Source: GWC2-37-8 sp964485555
Lineage (GTDB): Bacteria > Patescibacteriota > Minisyncoccia > Moranbacterales > GWC2-37-73
Length of the DNA stretch: 9,315 nucleotides
Reading direction: 5' to 3'
Assembly: GCA_964485555.1 (NCBI GenBank)
Contig: CAZAJN010000050.1
Location: 1-9,315 of the forward strand
A model generated the notes under the pieces. The model saw nothing but the letters and a program-made list of their open reading frames with translations. It was not told the origin of the DNA and ran no database searches. Below are positions 1 to 6,041 of the stretch, piece by piece. The position numbers and the translations under genes were made by a program. How positions within the stretch are numbered: position 1 is the first letter of the stretch; every line of letters starts with the position of its first letter.

Positions 1-134
1 ACCGGAGCAGTCTTTTCTTTTGTAGAAATATCAAAAATAGAATTAAAAGCCATTTTCAAATAGATGTTATAATTTTCGTCTTCCAATATATCTTTTGGAA
101 TTCCATAACCTGAGATAATAAATATATTGTTCAT
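1..134 (-). CDS. 5' end of an unrecognised gene, cut by window edge
   Basis: An ATG at 134 opens a reading frame of 44 codons that stays open to the window edge, so only the N-terminus is visible. It begins MNNIFIISGYGIPKDI, a beta-strand-like hydrophobic stretch ending in a Gly-rich turn. This could be the first strand of a Rossmann-type domain such as the YdcF/ElyC (DUF218) family, but that is a guess from a short piece. The start lies 3 nt after the stop of the preceding gene on the same strand, so it is probably co-transcribed and translated by re-initiation. No Shine-Dalgarno sequence is evident. Confidence 0.6.
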   Translation of the reverse strand, partial: MNNIFIISGYGIPKDILEDENYNIYLKMAFNSIFDISTKEKTAP

Positions 135-137
135 ATT

Positions 138-533
138 CTATATCAAAATTAAATCTTTATACCTCTCATCATTCTCAGTCGTGTATTCCACAGCCTCCAA
201 AAGAATCTTGTCTTCAATATTTTTCGGCAAAGCTAGTATTTGAAAATTCTTCGGTCCCACGCGCATGGCAAATTTTAAATCAGTTTCAAAATCATGCTTC
301 GAATATTTGGTCACAAATTTATCCGTAAAACCGATATGAAACTTTGTCGGCTTCGGCGCCATGGCATGCAAAACAACGATCTTATCCCAAGACTGAATCA
401 CTGCTTCATTATACTCCTCATCCTTTTCAGGATTAAGCGCCATCGCTTTTTTATTCCCAGCCACATACACACTGGCAATCTCCGGCCAATTTTCCGCTCC
501 AACCAAATTGTGTTCGAGTTTAAAATTTTTCAT
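138..533 (-). CDS. Unknown protein X, copy B (131 aa)
   Basis: I do not recognise this family. The protein is soluble, with no signal peptide or membrane segment, and begins MKNFKLEHNLVGAENWPEIA. It is a near twin of the gene at 2714-3130: over the 131 aligned residues I count about seven substitutions plus one indel, roughly 94% identity. Long stretches of DNA, for example 186-273 and most of 365-445, are identical or nearly so. Its ATG overlaps the stop of the upstream 2H phosphoesterase-like gene as ATGA, which points to translational coupling. The other copy has the same kind of overlap with a different upstream enzyme, so X may be a partner or accessory of such enzymes. That role is inference only. 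Confidence 0.85.
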   Translation of the reverse strand: MKNFKLEHNLVGAENWPEIASVYVAGNKKAMALNPEKDEEYNEAVIQSWDKIVVLHAMAPKPTKFHIGFTDKFVTKYSKHDFETDLKFAMRVGPKNFQILALPKNIEDKILLEAVEYTTENDERYKDLILI

Positions 534-1132
534 AAATCATATGTTTTCATAATTGAAAAATCCAACATTGGAGATTTTGTTGCCCGCACAAGGTCGAAAC
601 TGTTCACGTTTTCGTTGAATCTTATTTTCACATCTTCCAGTGCCGACTCGACTTCAGCAATCGGCAATTCTTTCACGAATCTGCATATCGTCGAGTGCAC
701 GATTTGCGGTGGCCGCTTTGTGTTCGCAATCAGTTCAACGCTTTCCAAGAAATCCCTCCTAATATCATTAAATACTCCGCCATCATCACCGACCAAAATC
801 ACAGCCGAATCGGTAACCACGATTTTATTAAAACTGACATCAATAGTACCCCTGTTAGAAACGGAAACTCCTATTGCTTTGTCATATTGATCAAAAATAT
901 CCCCGAACAACGCGTCTTTATCCTGCTCATAATCCACGAATGGAGCAAGCCAATCCATTAACGTGACATGGAGCGTGTCCAACGGAGAAAGCCAAACGTC
1001 GTCGCCAAAATTGTCGGAAATTATTTTCTGCACCTTTGCGACCTCCTCCTTCGCTTTTTGTGAAAGATATCTGCAAAGAATGTATCCTACAACCTCTTTT
1101 CCGATGTTTTTGTCTGAAATAGTAAGTTCCAT
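530..1132 (-). CDS. 2H phosphoesterase-like protein (LigT/cyclic phosphodiesterase superfamily), 200 aa
   Basis: Two H-x-T-x motifs define the 2H superfamily, and both are visible: LHVTL (His55, Thr57) and VHSTI (His146, Thr148), 91 residues apart. Each half carries alternating hydrophobic strands, as expected for the two-lobed fold. Known members open 2',3'-cyclic phosphates, hydrolyse ADP-ribose 1'',2''-cyclic phosphate, or reversibly join 2'-5' RNA ends; the substrate here cannot be read from sequence. The length is close to the usual 175-200 residues. No export signal is seen, so it is probably cytosolic. It lies 4 nt after another 2H-like gene, and its TGA overlaps the ATG of protein X copy B. 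Confidence 0.75.
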   Translation of the reverse strand: MELTISDKNIGKEVVGYILCRYLSQKAKEEVAKVQKIISDNFGDDVWLSPLDTLHVTLMDWLAPFVDYEQDKDALFGDIFDQYDKAIGVSVSNRGTIDVSFNKIVVTDSAVILVGDDGGVFNDIRRDFLESVELIANTKRPPQIVHSTICRFVKELPIAEVESALEDVKIRFNENVNSFDLVRATKSPMLDFSIMKTYDL

Positions 1133-1136
1133 AACA

Positions 1137-1763
1137 TTATTTTTTCATTTTAAATTCTTTGATCAATTTCCTGCACGTCCCATGTTCACCCCCAATAAAA
1201 ATACCGACAGTATCTACTTTGAAATTTTCAATTGGCCACATCAATTCCCTTGCAACCTTCTCAGCAATTTCATCATTTTTCAATTTAGTTATTGTCAAAT
1301 GTGGCGTATATAAATTTAAAATCCAGGGATGTCCATGCATGGCAATATTTTCTTGCTCTTCTTCGGAAGAAAAAGTCCCAATATCTTCAAAATTTTCCCT
1401 AATTCTATTTTCTCTAAGTGGGCTCAATTTTTCAATAAATGCACAGTGAACTTTTCTCAATGATTGGGAATAGTCAAAGTGAACACCAACCCAACCTTGT
1501 TCGGCCACGTTTTCAGTGAAAGAAAACTCTAATGCGTAAAATTCAGCTACTAATCCTTCAACCGCCTCGATAACCTTATCCAAATTTTTTTCAGGATACT
1601 CCACCGCATAATTTGTTGCATGCGGAAAATATTCAATTCCATCTAAAATAAAATATACGTCTTCACCTTCCGCAATTTTTCTGCTCAATTTCATTGCAGC
1701 TTTCGCAACTTCCTCAGGCATCCTAAATGCAATGTTCAGTCGAATAAATTTTTCTTCGCTCAT
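1137..1763 (-). CDS. Second 2H phosphoesterase-like protein, 208 aa
   Basis: It carries the paired motifs FPHAT (His48, Thr50) and TPHLT (His155, Thr157), 107 residues apart, followed near the C-terminus by an EHGTC segment (193-197), a context often seen after the second motif in LigT/2'-5' RNA ligase-like proteins. This fits a 2H phosphoesterase acting on a cyclic or 2'-5' phosphodiester; the natural substrate is unknown. Apart from the motifs it shares little obvious sequence with the neighbouring 2H-like protein, so the pair is not a recent tandem duplication. The ATG at 1763 is 4 nt after the BRO stop and the stop is 4 nt before the next start, as in a tight operon. Confidence 0.8.
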   Translation of the reverse strand: MSEEKFIRLNIAFRMPEEVAKAAMKLSRKIAEGEDVYFILDGIEYFPHATNYAVEYPEKNLDKVIEAVEGLVAEFYALEFSFTENVAEQGWVGVHFDYSQSLRKVHCAFIEKLSPLRENRIRENFEDIGTFSSEEEQENIAMHGHPWILNLYTPHLTITKLKNDEIAEKVARELMWPIENFKVDTVGIFIGGEHGTCRKLIKEFKMKK

Positions 1764-1767
1764 ATTT

Positions 1768-2637
1768 TTATTTCAACAACTTTTTATCCTGCGGTTTTTT
1801 CAAATAATTATCTTTTGAAACAATCGATTTCCCTAATCTCTTTTCCAGATTTTTTCTCGCACCGCCTGCAATATCTCCGCCGGCTTTCGCATCAGATTTA
1901 AGCTTGGCAGTTCCTTTGGAATTTTCCGTGCGATGAATTTCTGTCGTTGAGCGCTCACCGAGCATCGTGAAAATAAGTTCAAAGTCGTCCATATGATCGC
2001 GCAAATTTTCCCTCTTCAATCCCTTGTATTTCCTATATTCATCTGGGGTTATTCCAAAAGTTGCTTTGGAAATTTCCGCAGTCAAAATTTCATAATCTCT
2101 TTGCTCGCGCGCCCCACGCTTTTGCCATTCATCAGTCAATTCCTCGCGAATCGCAATCCCGCGCATCCGCTTTTCAATCCAATCATCGCTATATCCCTTG
2201 AGCTTGTACAATATTTTTGTCCTTTTGGTTGCCAATTCCGGATTTTCAATTTCTTGCACTCTTTCAAATCCAGTTTTTGCCAGCCATCTCTTGATTGTCT
2301 CCACTTTGTGAGATGGAATCGATTGAACAATGCGGAACATCCCTTCTGTATTAGCACAATCAGTTTCACGCCTTTTCCCATCCTGTGCGACTAATTTCAA
2401 CTGTCGACAAATTGTCGACGGTTCAAATCCTTCCTCTTCATTTACGCGAATTTTCATCTTGTACCAATAATCACGAGGATCAACACTATCAGTAAGAGCC
2501 TTAATTACATCCACTACCGAAAACCACCACTCACCATCATGCAATACTTTTCTAATTTCTTTGTTCTGAAACAGCACGATTTTTGTTGTGTCTCCGCCAA
2601 AGGCTGATCCGCCTTTTGCAGACATTTTTTCTCTCAT
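1768..2637 (-). CDS. BRO-N domain protein (phage antirepressor / DinD-like), 289 aa
   Basis: Residues about 19-115 match the BRO-N pattern: KIVLFQNKEIRKVLHDGEWW, then FSVVDVIKALTDS, a GFEPSTICRQLKL stretch and CANTEGMFRI. The middle and C-terminal parts (LATKRTKILYKLKGYSDDWI, AIREELTDEW, EISKATFGITPDEYRKYKGL, LKRENLRDHM) resemble the long chromosomal BRO/DinD-like proteins of bacteria. BRO-N domains in phages and baculoviruses bind DNA or act as antirepressors; the cellular role of the chromosomal versions is not settled. ATGs at 2637 and 2625 are both possible. The second follows a GAGAG stretch and may be the real start. Residues 8-16 (KGGSAFGGD) come from a GC-rich palindromic segment ahead of the conserved domain. 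A strong promoter with a palindromic operator lies just upstream. Confidence 0.88.
   Translation of the reverse strand: MREKMSAKGGSAFGGDTTKIVLFQNKEIRKVLHDGEWWFSVVDVIKALTDSVDPRDYWYKMKIRVNEEEGFEPSTICRQLKLVAQDGKRRETDCANTEGMFRIVQSIPSHKVETIKRWLAKTGFERVQEIENPELATKRTKILYKLKGYSDDWIEKRMRGIAIREELTDEWQKRGAREQRDYEILTAEISKATFGITPDEYRKYKGLKRENLRDHMDDFELIFTMLGERSTTEIHRTENSKGTAKLKSDAKAGGDIAGGARKNLEKRLGKSIVSKDNYLKKPQDKKLLK
2594..2616. repeat. GC-rich palindromic segment inside the BRO N-terminus
   Basis: The arms AAAGGC (2599-2604) and GCCTTT (2611-2616) are perfect inverted repeats, and CCGCC occurs twice (2594-2598 and 2609-2613). It is more GC-rich than its surroundings and encodes the Gly/Ser-rich residues 8-15, ahead of the conserved domain. 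It shares the TCCGCCA-type edge with the insertion at 2856-2870, which suggests one family of small protein-embedded repeats. Confidence 0.45.
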
Positions 2638-2654
2638 TGTATTTTTATTATGAT

Positions 2655-2681
2655 GTTATAGTGATATTATATCACTATAAC
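2655..2681. promoter_or_regulatory. 27-bp perfect palindrome, probable operator of the BRO gene
   Basis: The arms GTTATAGTGATAT (2655-2667) and ATATCACTATAAC (2669-2681) are perfect reverse complements around a single central base. The palindrome covers the -10 hexamer of the BRO promoter, so a bound dimer would block RNA polymerase. It has no following T-run on either strand, so it is not a terminator. The BRO protein or a separate repressor could bind here. Confidence 0.75.
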
Positions 2682-2693
2682 AAAATACATCAA
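2666..2693 (-). promoter_or_regulatory. Sigma70-type promoter of the BRO gene
   Basis: On the minus strand TTGATG (2688-2693) and a perfect TATAAT (2666-2671) are 16 bp apart. A TG one base before the -10 makes it an extended -10 promoter. Transcription would start near 2659, about 20-35 nt before the candidate start codons. It gives the BRO-2H-2H-X block its own transcription inside the larger gene train. Confidence 0.75.
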
Positions 2694-2700
2694 TCCTAGC

Positions 2701-2709
2701 TGTGGATAA
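2701..2709 (-). promoter_or_regulatory. Match to the DnaA-box consensus
   Basis: The minus strand reads TTATCCACA, a perfect 9-mer DnaA box, 7 bp upstream of the BRO -35 hexamer. A single box can occur by chance and no cluster is present, so this is not evidence for an origin. DnaA-linked control of the BRO promoter is possible. Confidence 0.3.
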
Positions 2710-2713
2710 CTTT

Positions 2714-3130
2714 TCAAATTAAAATCAAATCCTTATACTTCTCATCATTTTCAGTGGTATATTCCACAGCCTCCAAAAGAATCTTGTCTTCAATATTTTT
2801 CGGCAAAGCTAGTATTTGAAAATTCTTCGGTCCCACGCGCATGGCAAATTTCAATCCGCCAGCTGGCGGGCGTGTCTCAAATTCGTGTTTCAAATATTTG
2901 GTCACAAATTTGTCCGTAAAACCGATACAAAACTTTGTCGGCTTCGGAGCCATGACATGCAAAACAACGATCTTATCCCAAGACTGAATCACTGCTTCAT
3001 TATACTCCTCATCCTTTTCAGGATTAAGCGCCATCGCCTTTTTATTCCCAGCCACATACACACTGGCAATCTCCGGCCAATTCTCTGCTCCGATTAAATT
3101 ATTTTCTAGTTTGAAATTTTTCATACTCAT
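2714..3130 (-). CDS. Unknown protein X, copy A (136-138 aa)
   Basis: This is the paralogue of the gene at 138-533, about 94% identical at protein level; the family is not recognised. Two starts are possible: ATG 3130, which overlaps the upstream stop as ATGA, and ATG 3124, which aligns exactly with the start of copy B (MKNFKLE). I prefer 3124 on homology. The main difference is at residues 86-91, where RPPAGG replaces a single Asp of copy B. The 15 extra nucleotides are centred on a GC-rich palindrome and keep the frame. Substitutions elsewhere are few, so the duplication or gene conversion is recent. It follows the ART-like gene directly. Confidence 0.85.
   Translation of the reverse strand: MSMKNFKLENNLIGAENWPEIASVYVAGNKKAMALNPEKDEEYNEAVIQSWDKIVVLHVMAPKPTKFCIGFTDKFVTKYLKHEFETRPPAGGLKFAMRVGPKNFQILALPKNIEDKILLEAVEYTTENDEKYKDLILI
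2856..2870. repeat. 15-nt in-frame palindromic insertion in protein X copy A
   Basis: CCGCCAGCTGGCGG (2856-2869) is a perfect 14-bp palindrome in an AT-rich gene. Alignment with copy B shows that copy A is exactly 15 nt longer at this place, and flanking sequence resumes on both sides. The insertion adds five residues net (D becomes RPPAGG). It resembles in principle the protein-embedded palindromic elements described in Rickettsia, though I claim no homology. Confidence 0.7.
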
Positions 3131-3564
3131 CTCATTTTAAATTCCTGCCTAATCTCTTCTGGATTCTCTTTCAATTCTTTTATCTCATAATATTCTTGGA
3201 CATCTTTTGCTTTGTGAGAAAATTTATTCGAAACTCTCAACTCATCAGCATCCACAGCATATTGCAAATCATCAACATATATCACCTTTTCTTTTGGAAT
3301 ATTTTCAATATCAAATTCATAAACATAAACGTCTTCTTCAGGATCAAATAATTCTGGGCTTCCGAATTCAATGGTCATATTCTTACTATCCATTCTAGTC
3401 AGTCCATTTGGCCGTGCTGCGCATGCTAAAGCGAATCCATAATTCGGTGTCAAATAAATAGCATTCAACAATTCTTTTTCAGGAACATCCAGATTTTTTG
3501 GATTTCCTGCCTGCCTTCTTTCAACAGTATCGAGTTTATTTTTTGAACCGTGATAAAGTTTCAT
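3127..3564 (-). CDS. Small protein with possible ADP-ribosyltransferase-like fold, 145 aa
   Basis: The N-terminus MKLYHGS (His5), followed by AIYLTPNYGFALACA (Tyr37) and a late acidic stretch AVDADEL (Glu109), can be read as the H-Y-E pattern of ADP-ribosyltransferases. DUF3990-like proteins start in a similar way. The match is by eye and the family call is tentative; it could be an unrelated uncharacterised family. No signal peptide or membrane segment is seen. It lies 24 nt after GDPD, and its TGA overlaps the ATGA start of protein X copy A. If it is an ART, NAD-dependent modification of nucleic acid or protein would be the likely chemistry, and the nearby 2H-like proteins could act on cyclic products. 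Confidence 0.6.
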   Translation of the reverse strand: MKLYHGSKNKLDTVERRQAGNPKNLDVPEKELLNAIYLTPNYGFALACAARPNGLTRMDSKNMTIEFGSPELFDPEEDVYVYEFDIENIPKEKVIYVDDLQYAVDADELRVSNKFSHKAKDVQEYYEIKELKENPEEIRQEFKMR

Positions 3565-3588
3565 GAATTTATTTTACAATAAAAAATC

Positions 3589-4269
3589 TTAAAGTCTGTC
3601 TGGGAAATTTGAAAAGATTCCATCAACCCCCAACAACTTCATTTTTTCAATGTCATCAGAATCATTCGCTGTCCAGACAAAAACTTTCATACCCCTTGCG
3701 TGAGCATCGTCAACCATCTCTTTATTAATAAATTCCATGCACAAATTAACCGACCAGGCATTAACTCTTTCTGCAAATTCCGCGAAGCCCACCGGTATTC
3801 CAGTTATCAATGCTCCGATTCTAATTTCCGGGATCAATTCGTGAAATTTTTTGAGCTCATAATGATTAAAAGAAGAGACTAAAAAATCTTCATATTTCCA
3901 TCCTCTTTCTTTTACATACTCTTCAATTAATACGGAAACTGATTGGGCGGTATTTGAACCCTTAAGTTCTATATTAATTTCAGCCTTTCTATCTACTAAA
4001 TCAAAGACTTCTTTTAGTGTCGGAATTTTCTGTCCGTTTCCAGCATCAAGATTTCTCAACTGCGAAAATGTTTTTTCTATAACGTATCCCTTTCCGTCAG
4101 TTGTCCTGTCGACCTTATCATCATGTATAACCACCAATTCTCCGTCAATAGAAATATACACATCCAACTCCACCATATCAACTCCTAAATCCAGAGCCTT
4201 GGCAAATGAATTTAGCGTGTTTTCTGGTGCATATCCCATTGCCCCACGATGTCCTATTTTCGTGATCAC
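3589..4269 (-). CDS. Glycerophosphodiester phosphodiesterase (UgpQ-like)
   Basis: This is a clear GDPD-family TIM-barrel hydrolase, which splits glycerophosphodiesters to glycerol-3-phosphate and an alcohol. Numbering from the longest frame (TTG 4302), it shows HRG (18-20), ENT (27-29), ELDV (45-48), HDD (60-62), DRTTDGKG (65-72), IELKG (111-115), the WTAND segment (210-214) and DGIFSNFPD (227-235). The metal ligands Glu45, Asp47 and Glu112 and the two catalytic His residues (18 and 60) are all present. It has no signal peptide, so it is a cytosolic UgpQ-type enzyme. Start choice is uncertain: TTG 4302 overlaps serS by 14 nt, while GTG 4269 lies 19 nt after the serS stop and gives the more usual short lead (VITKIGHRG). 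I use GTG. Co-transcription with serS looks likely. Confidence 0.9.
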   Translation of the reverse strand: MITKIGHRGAMGYAPENTLNSFAKALDLGVDMVELDVYISIDGELVVIHDDKVDRTTDGKGYVIEKTFSQLRNLDAGNGQKIPTLKEVFDLVDRKAEINIELKGSNTAQSVSVLIEEYVKERGWKYEDFLVSSFNHYELKKFHELIPEIRIGALITGIPVGFAEFAERVNAWSVNLCMEFINKEMVDDAHARGMKVFVWTANDSDDIEKMKLLGVDGIFSNFPDRL

Positions 4270-4288
4270 ATTTTTTATTTTATAGAAT

Positions 4289-5614
4289 TTACTTCTTCTC
4301 AATTTTTTCGAGATTTCCCGGCATATATTTCCTAAGCACTTCTGGAATCACAACTGAGCCGTCGGCTTGTTGGAAATTTTCCAGGATTGCAATGAATGGG
4401 CGCGCGGATGGAAGCACGGTGTTGTTAAGCATGAAGACATGTTTCTTTTCGCCGTTAGCATCAACATATTTAACATTGAGCCTTCTTGCTTGCCAATCCA
4501 AAAAGTTTGAAGCTGATCCTGTTTCGCCGTAACCATCACGTGAAGGCATCCAAGCTTCGATGTCATATGCTCTGAATTTTCCTGCGCTCATGTCGCCGGA
4601 ACAAATTTTGAGCACGCGATATGGGAGTCCAAGTTCCATGTGGATTTCTTTAGAAATTTCCAGCATTGCGTCATGCATCTTGATGGATTCTTCAACGTCA
4701 GCTTTCATCAGAACCACTTGTTCAACTTTTTGGAATTCATGCACACGGTAAAGCCCTTTAGTGTCTTTTCCATAAGATCCAATCTCACTGCGATAACACT
4801 GGGAATATCCGCAAAGCTTGATCGGCAGATCAGATTCTTTCAAAGTTTCGTCTGCAAAATATGCGCAAAGCGGAGCTTCAGCGGTTCCAACCAGGAACTT
4901 TTTTTCCTTGCTATCCTTTCCGTCAGCTTCCTTGTCGCCAGAAGCAACTTCATAAACTTCATCCACGTTGCTGTCATATTCCAAGCCTTTGAAATATCCC
5001 GTTCCGAAAAGCGCACTACCTTTCACGAGCGTCGGCGGAATCATCGGAGAATATCCTTTTTCGATCATTTTATTGGTCGCATACATCATCAGCGCCATCA
5101 TCAAACTCACTCCTTCATTTTTCACATAATATCCGCGGAAGCCTGCAACCTTTGTTCCTTTTTCCAAATCCAAAATATCCAAATCTTTCCCAAGTTGGAT
5201 ATGATCTTTGATTTCAAAATCGAATGTCGGAACATCGCCCTTTTTTTCAATTTCAACATTGTCTTCATCTGACTTTCCAAAAGGAGTGTCTTCAGAAATG
5301 ATGTTCGGCACTTTCACCATCAGCTCTTCAAATTCAAGTTTTGTTTTCTGAAATTCTGGCTCAATTGCTTCAATTTGCTCTTTGATTGCCTTACCCCTAG
5401 CAATAGCTTCATTTCTATCACTGTCACTTCTAGCTTGAGAGATAGCATTGTTGAGAGCATTTTTCTGCGCGCTCAAATCCTCCACGGACTGCATCAACTC
5501 CAATCGCCTTTGATCCACCTCTAAAAGTTTTGCTAAATCCAATTTTATATTCTTTTTCTCAATCGCATCCCTAATTTGTTCTTGATTTTCTCTGATGAAT
5601 TTTATATCCAACAT
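4289..5614 (-). CDS. serS: Seryl-tRNA synthetase
   Basis: This class II synthetase attaches serine to tRNA-Ser in the cytosol. The chain of 441 residues starts with the usual MLDIKFIREN and a long coiled-coil arm (about 30-100). The catalytic domain follows: GTAEAPLCAYF, motif 2 (YSQCYRSEIGSYGKDTKGLY, then RVHEFQKVE), SASNFLDWQARRL, and motif 3 (LNNTVLPSARPFIAILENFQ, then IPEVLRKYM). The motif-3 arginine is kept, though the wording differs from the NGSGLAVGR form of E. coli. A charged Asp/Lys insertion (GDKEADGKDSKEKK) precedes the GTAE segment. The frame is open to ATG 5692, but ATG 5614 fits the family and lies downstream of the visible promoter. No clear Shine-Dalgarno site precedes it. 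Confidence 0.95.
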   Translation of the reverse strand: MLDIKFIRENQEQIRDAIEKKNIKLDLAKLLEVDQRRLELMQSVEDLSAQKNALNNAISQARSDSDRNEAIARGKAIKEQIEAIEPEFQKTKLEFEELMVKVPNIISEDTPFGKSDEDNVEIEKKGDVPTFDFEIKDHIQLGKDLDILDLEKGTKVAGFRGYYVKNEGVSLMMALMMYATNKMIEKGYSPMIPPTLVKGSALFGTGYFKGLEYDSNVDEVYEVASGDKEADGKDSKEKKFLVGTAEAPLCAYFADETLKESDLPIKLCGYSQCYRSEIGSYGKDTKGLYRVHEFQKVEQVVLMKADVEESIKMHDAMLEISKEIHMELGLPYRVLKICSGDMSAGKFRAYDIEAWMPSRDGYGETGSASNFLDWQARRLNVKYVDANGEKKHVFMLNNTVLPSARPFIAILENFQQADGSVVIPEVLRKYMPGNLEKIEKK

Positions 5615-5658
5615 TTTGTTTGAAAAATTAATCTTTAGTAGTCCTGATTCATATATCA

Positions 5659-5687
5659 ATTTTAGCCCTATTTCATGCTTAAAGCAA
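5659..5687 (-). promoter_or_regulatory. Probable serS promoter
   Basis: On the minus strand TTGCTT (5682-5687) and TAAAAT (5659-5664) are 17 bp apart, a fair sigma70 match. Transcription would begin near 5652, leaving a leader of about 38 nt before ATG 5614. The promoter lies inside the longest possible serS frame, which argues for the internal start. It diverges from the plus-strand promoter at 5738. Confidence 0.55.
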
Positions 5688-5737
5688 GCCATAATCCAGC
5701 ATTGGTGTGAAATTTGAAACAGTGCGCAACTTTAGCC

Positions 5738-5766
5738 TTGACTTTATTATCAAAAAGGTGTATAAT
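5738..5766 (+). promoter_or_regulatory. Strong sigma70 promoter of the 49-aa ORF unit
   Basis: TTGACT (5738-5743), a 17-bp spacer and a perfect TATAAT (5761-5766) make this one of the best promoter matches in the window. Transcription should start near 5773. With the terminator at 5946-5976 it defines a transcript of about 200 nt. Confidence 0.85.
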
Positions 5767-5797
5767 AGTAGAAAGTACCAATGAGTTAGTTTCTACA

Positions 5798-5805
5798 AAA
5801 GGAGG
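5798..5805 (+). promoter_or_regulatory. Strong Shine-Dalgarno site deciding the small ORF start
   Basis: AAAGGAGG lies 7 nt before ATG 5813. This is the only near-perfect ribosome binding site in the window; the other genes have weak ones or none. It fixes the start at 5813 rather than an upstream ATG. Confidence 0.85.
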
Positions 5806-5812
5806 GGCGCAT

Positions 5813-5962
5813 ATGGCATATGCAGGAGCATCACTTTCGGAAAGTGAACTACTTGAGGGAATACAGGAAGAAAAAGCGAGACTCGCTCGCGATTCAGCCC
5901 TTCCTCGAAAAAAAATTTCGGAATCATCCGAAAAATCAACCGAACAACCCCAGTCTTCATGA
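5813..5962 (+). CDS. 49-residue orphan small protein
   Basis: The product begins MAYAGASLSESELLEGIQEE and ends in a Ser/Glu/Lys/Gln-rich, probably disordered tail. I recognise no family. There is no hydrophobic segment or Cys cluster; residues 8-30 could form one charged amphipathic helix. Expression signals are unusually complete: a consensus promoter, the AAAGGAGG site and an intrinsic terminator. The last five sense codons overlap the 5' arm and loop of that terminator, and the TGA lies in the loop. This could be a highly expressed small protein, or an RNA whose ORF is secondary. It stands alone between divergent serS and the HD gene. Confidence 0.7.
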   Translation: MAYAGASLSESELLEGIQEEKARLARDSALPRKKISESSEKSTEQPQSS

Positions 5963-5976
5963 TGGGGTTTCTTTTT
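5946..5976 (+). terminator. Intrinsic terminator overlapping the small ORF
   Basis: AACCCCA (5946-5952) pairs perfectly with TGGGGTT (5963-5969) around a 10-nt loop and is followed by a T-rich run (TCTTTTT). The ORF stop at 5960-5962 is in the loop. Ribosomes finishing the ORF would cover the 5' arm, so translation could influence termination and read-through into the HD gene. Confidence 0.8.
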
Positions 5977-6010
5977 GTAAAAATACCTGGAACCAAAATT
6001 ACTTTTAGAG

Positions 6011-6016
6011 TATACT
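6011..6016 (+). promoter_or_regulatory. Possible -10 box of the HD-domain gene
   Basis: TATACT lies 25 nt before the ATG at 6042. No good -35 hexamer is seen; TGGAAC at 5988-5993 has the right 17-bp spacing but is a poor match. The gene may instead depend partly on read-through of the upstream terminator. Confidence 0.35.
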
Positions 6017-6041
6017 ATAGAAAAAGAAACATAAAAAAAAT

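Noticed and set aside
294..890. Plus-strand ORF of 198 codons
   Set aside because: It is antisense to two minus-strand genes with recognisable motifs or a conserved paralogue, and has no family-like sequence.
2701..2709. Replication origin suggested by a perfect DnaA box
   Set aside because: It is only one box, with no cluster, no AT-rich unwinding element and no dnaA/dnaN neighbours.
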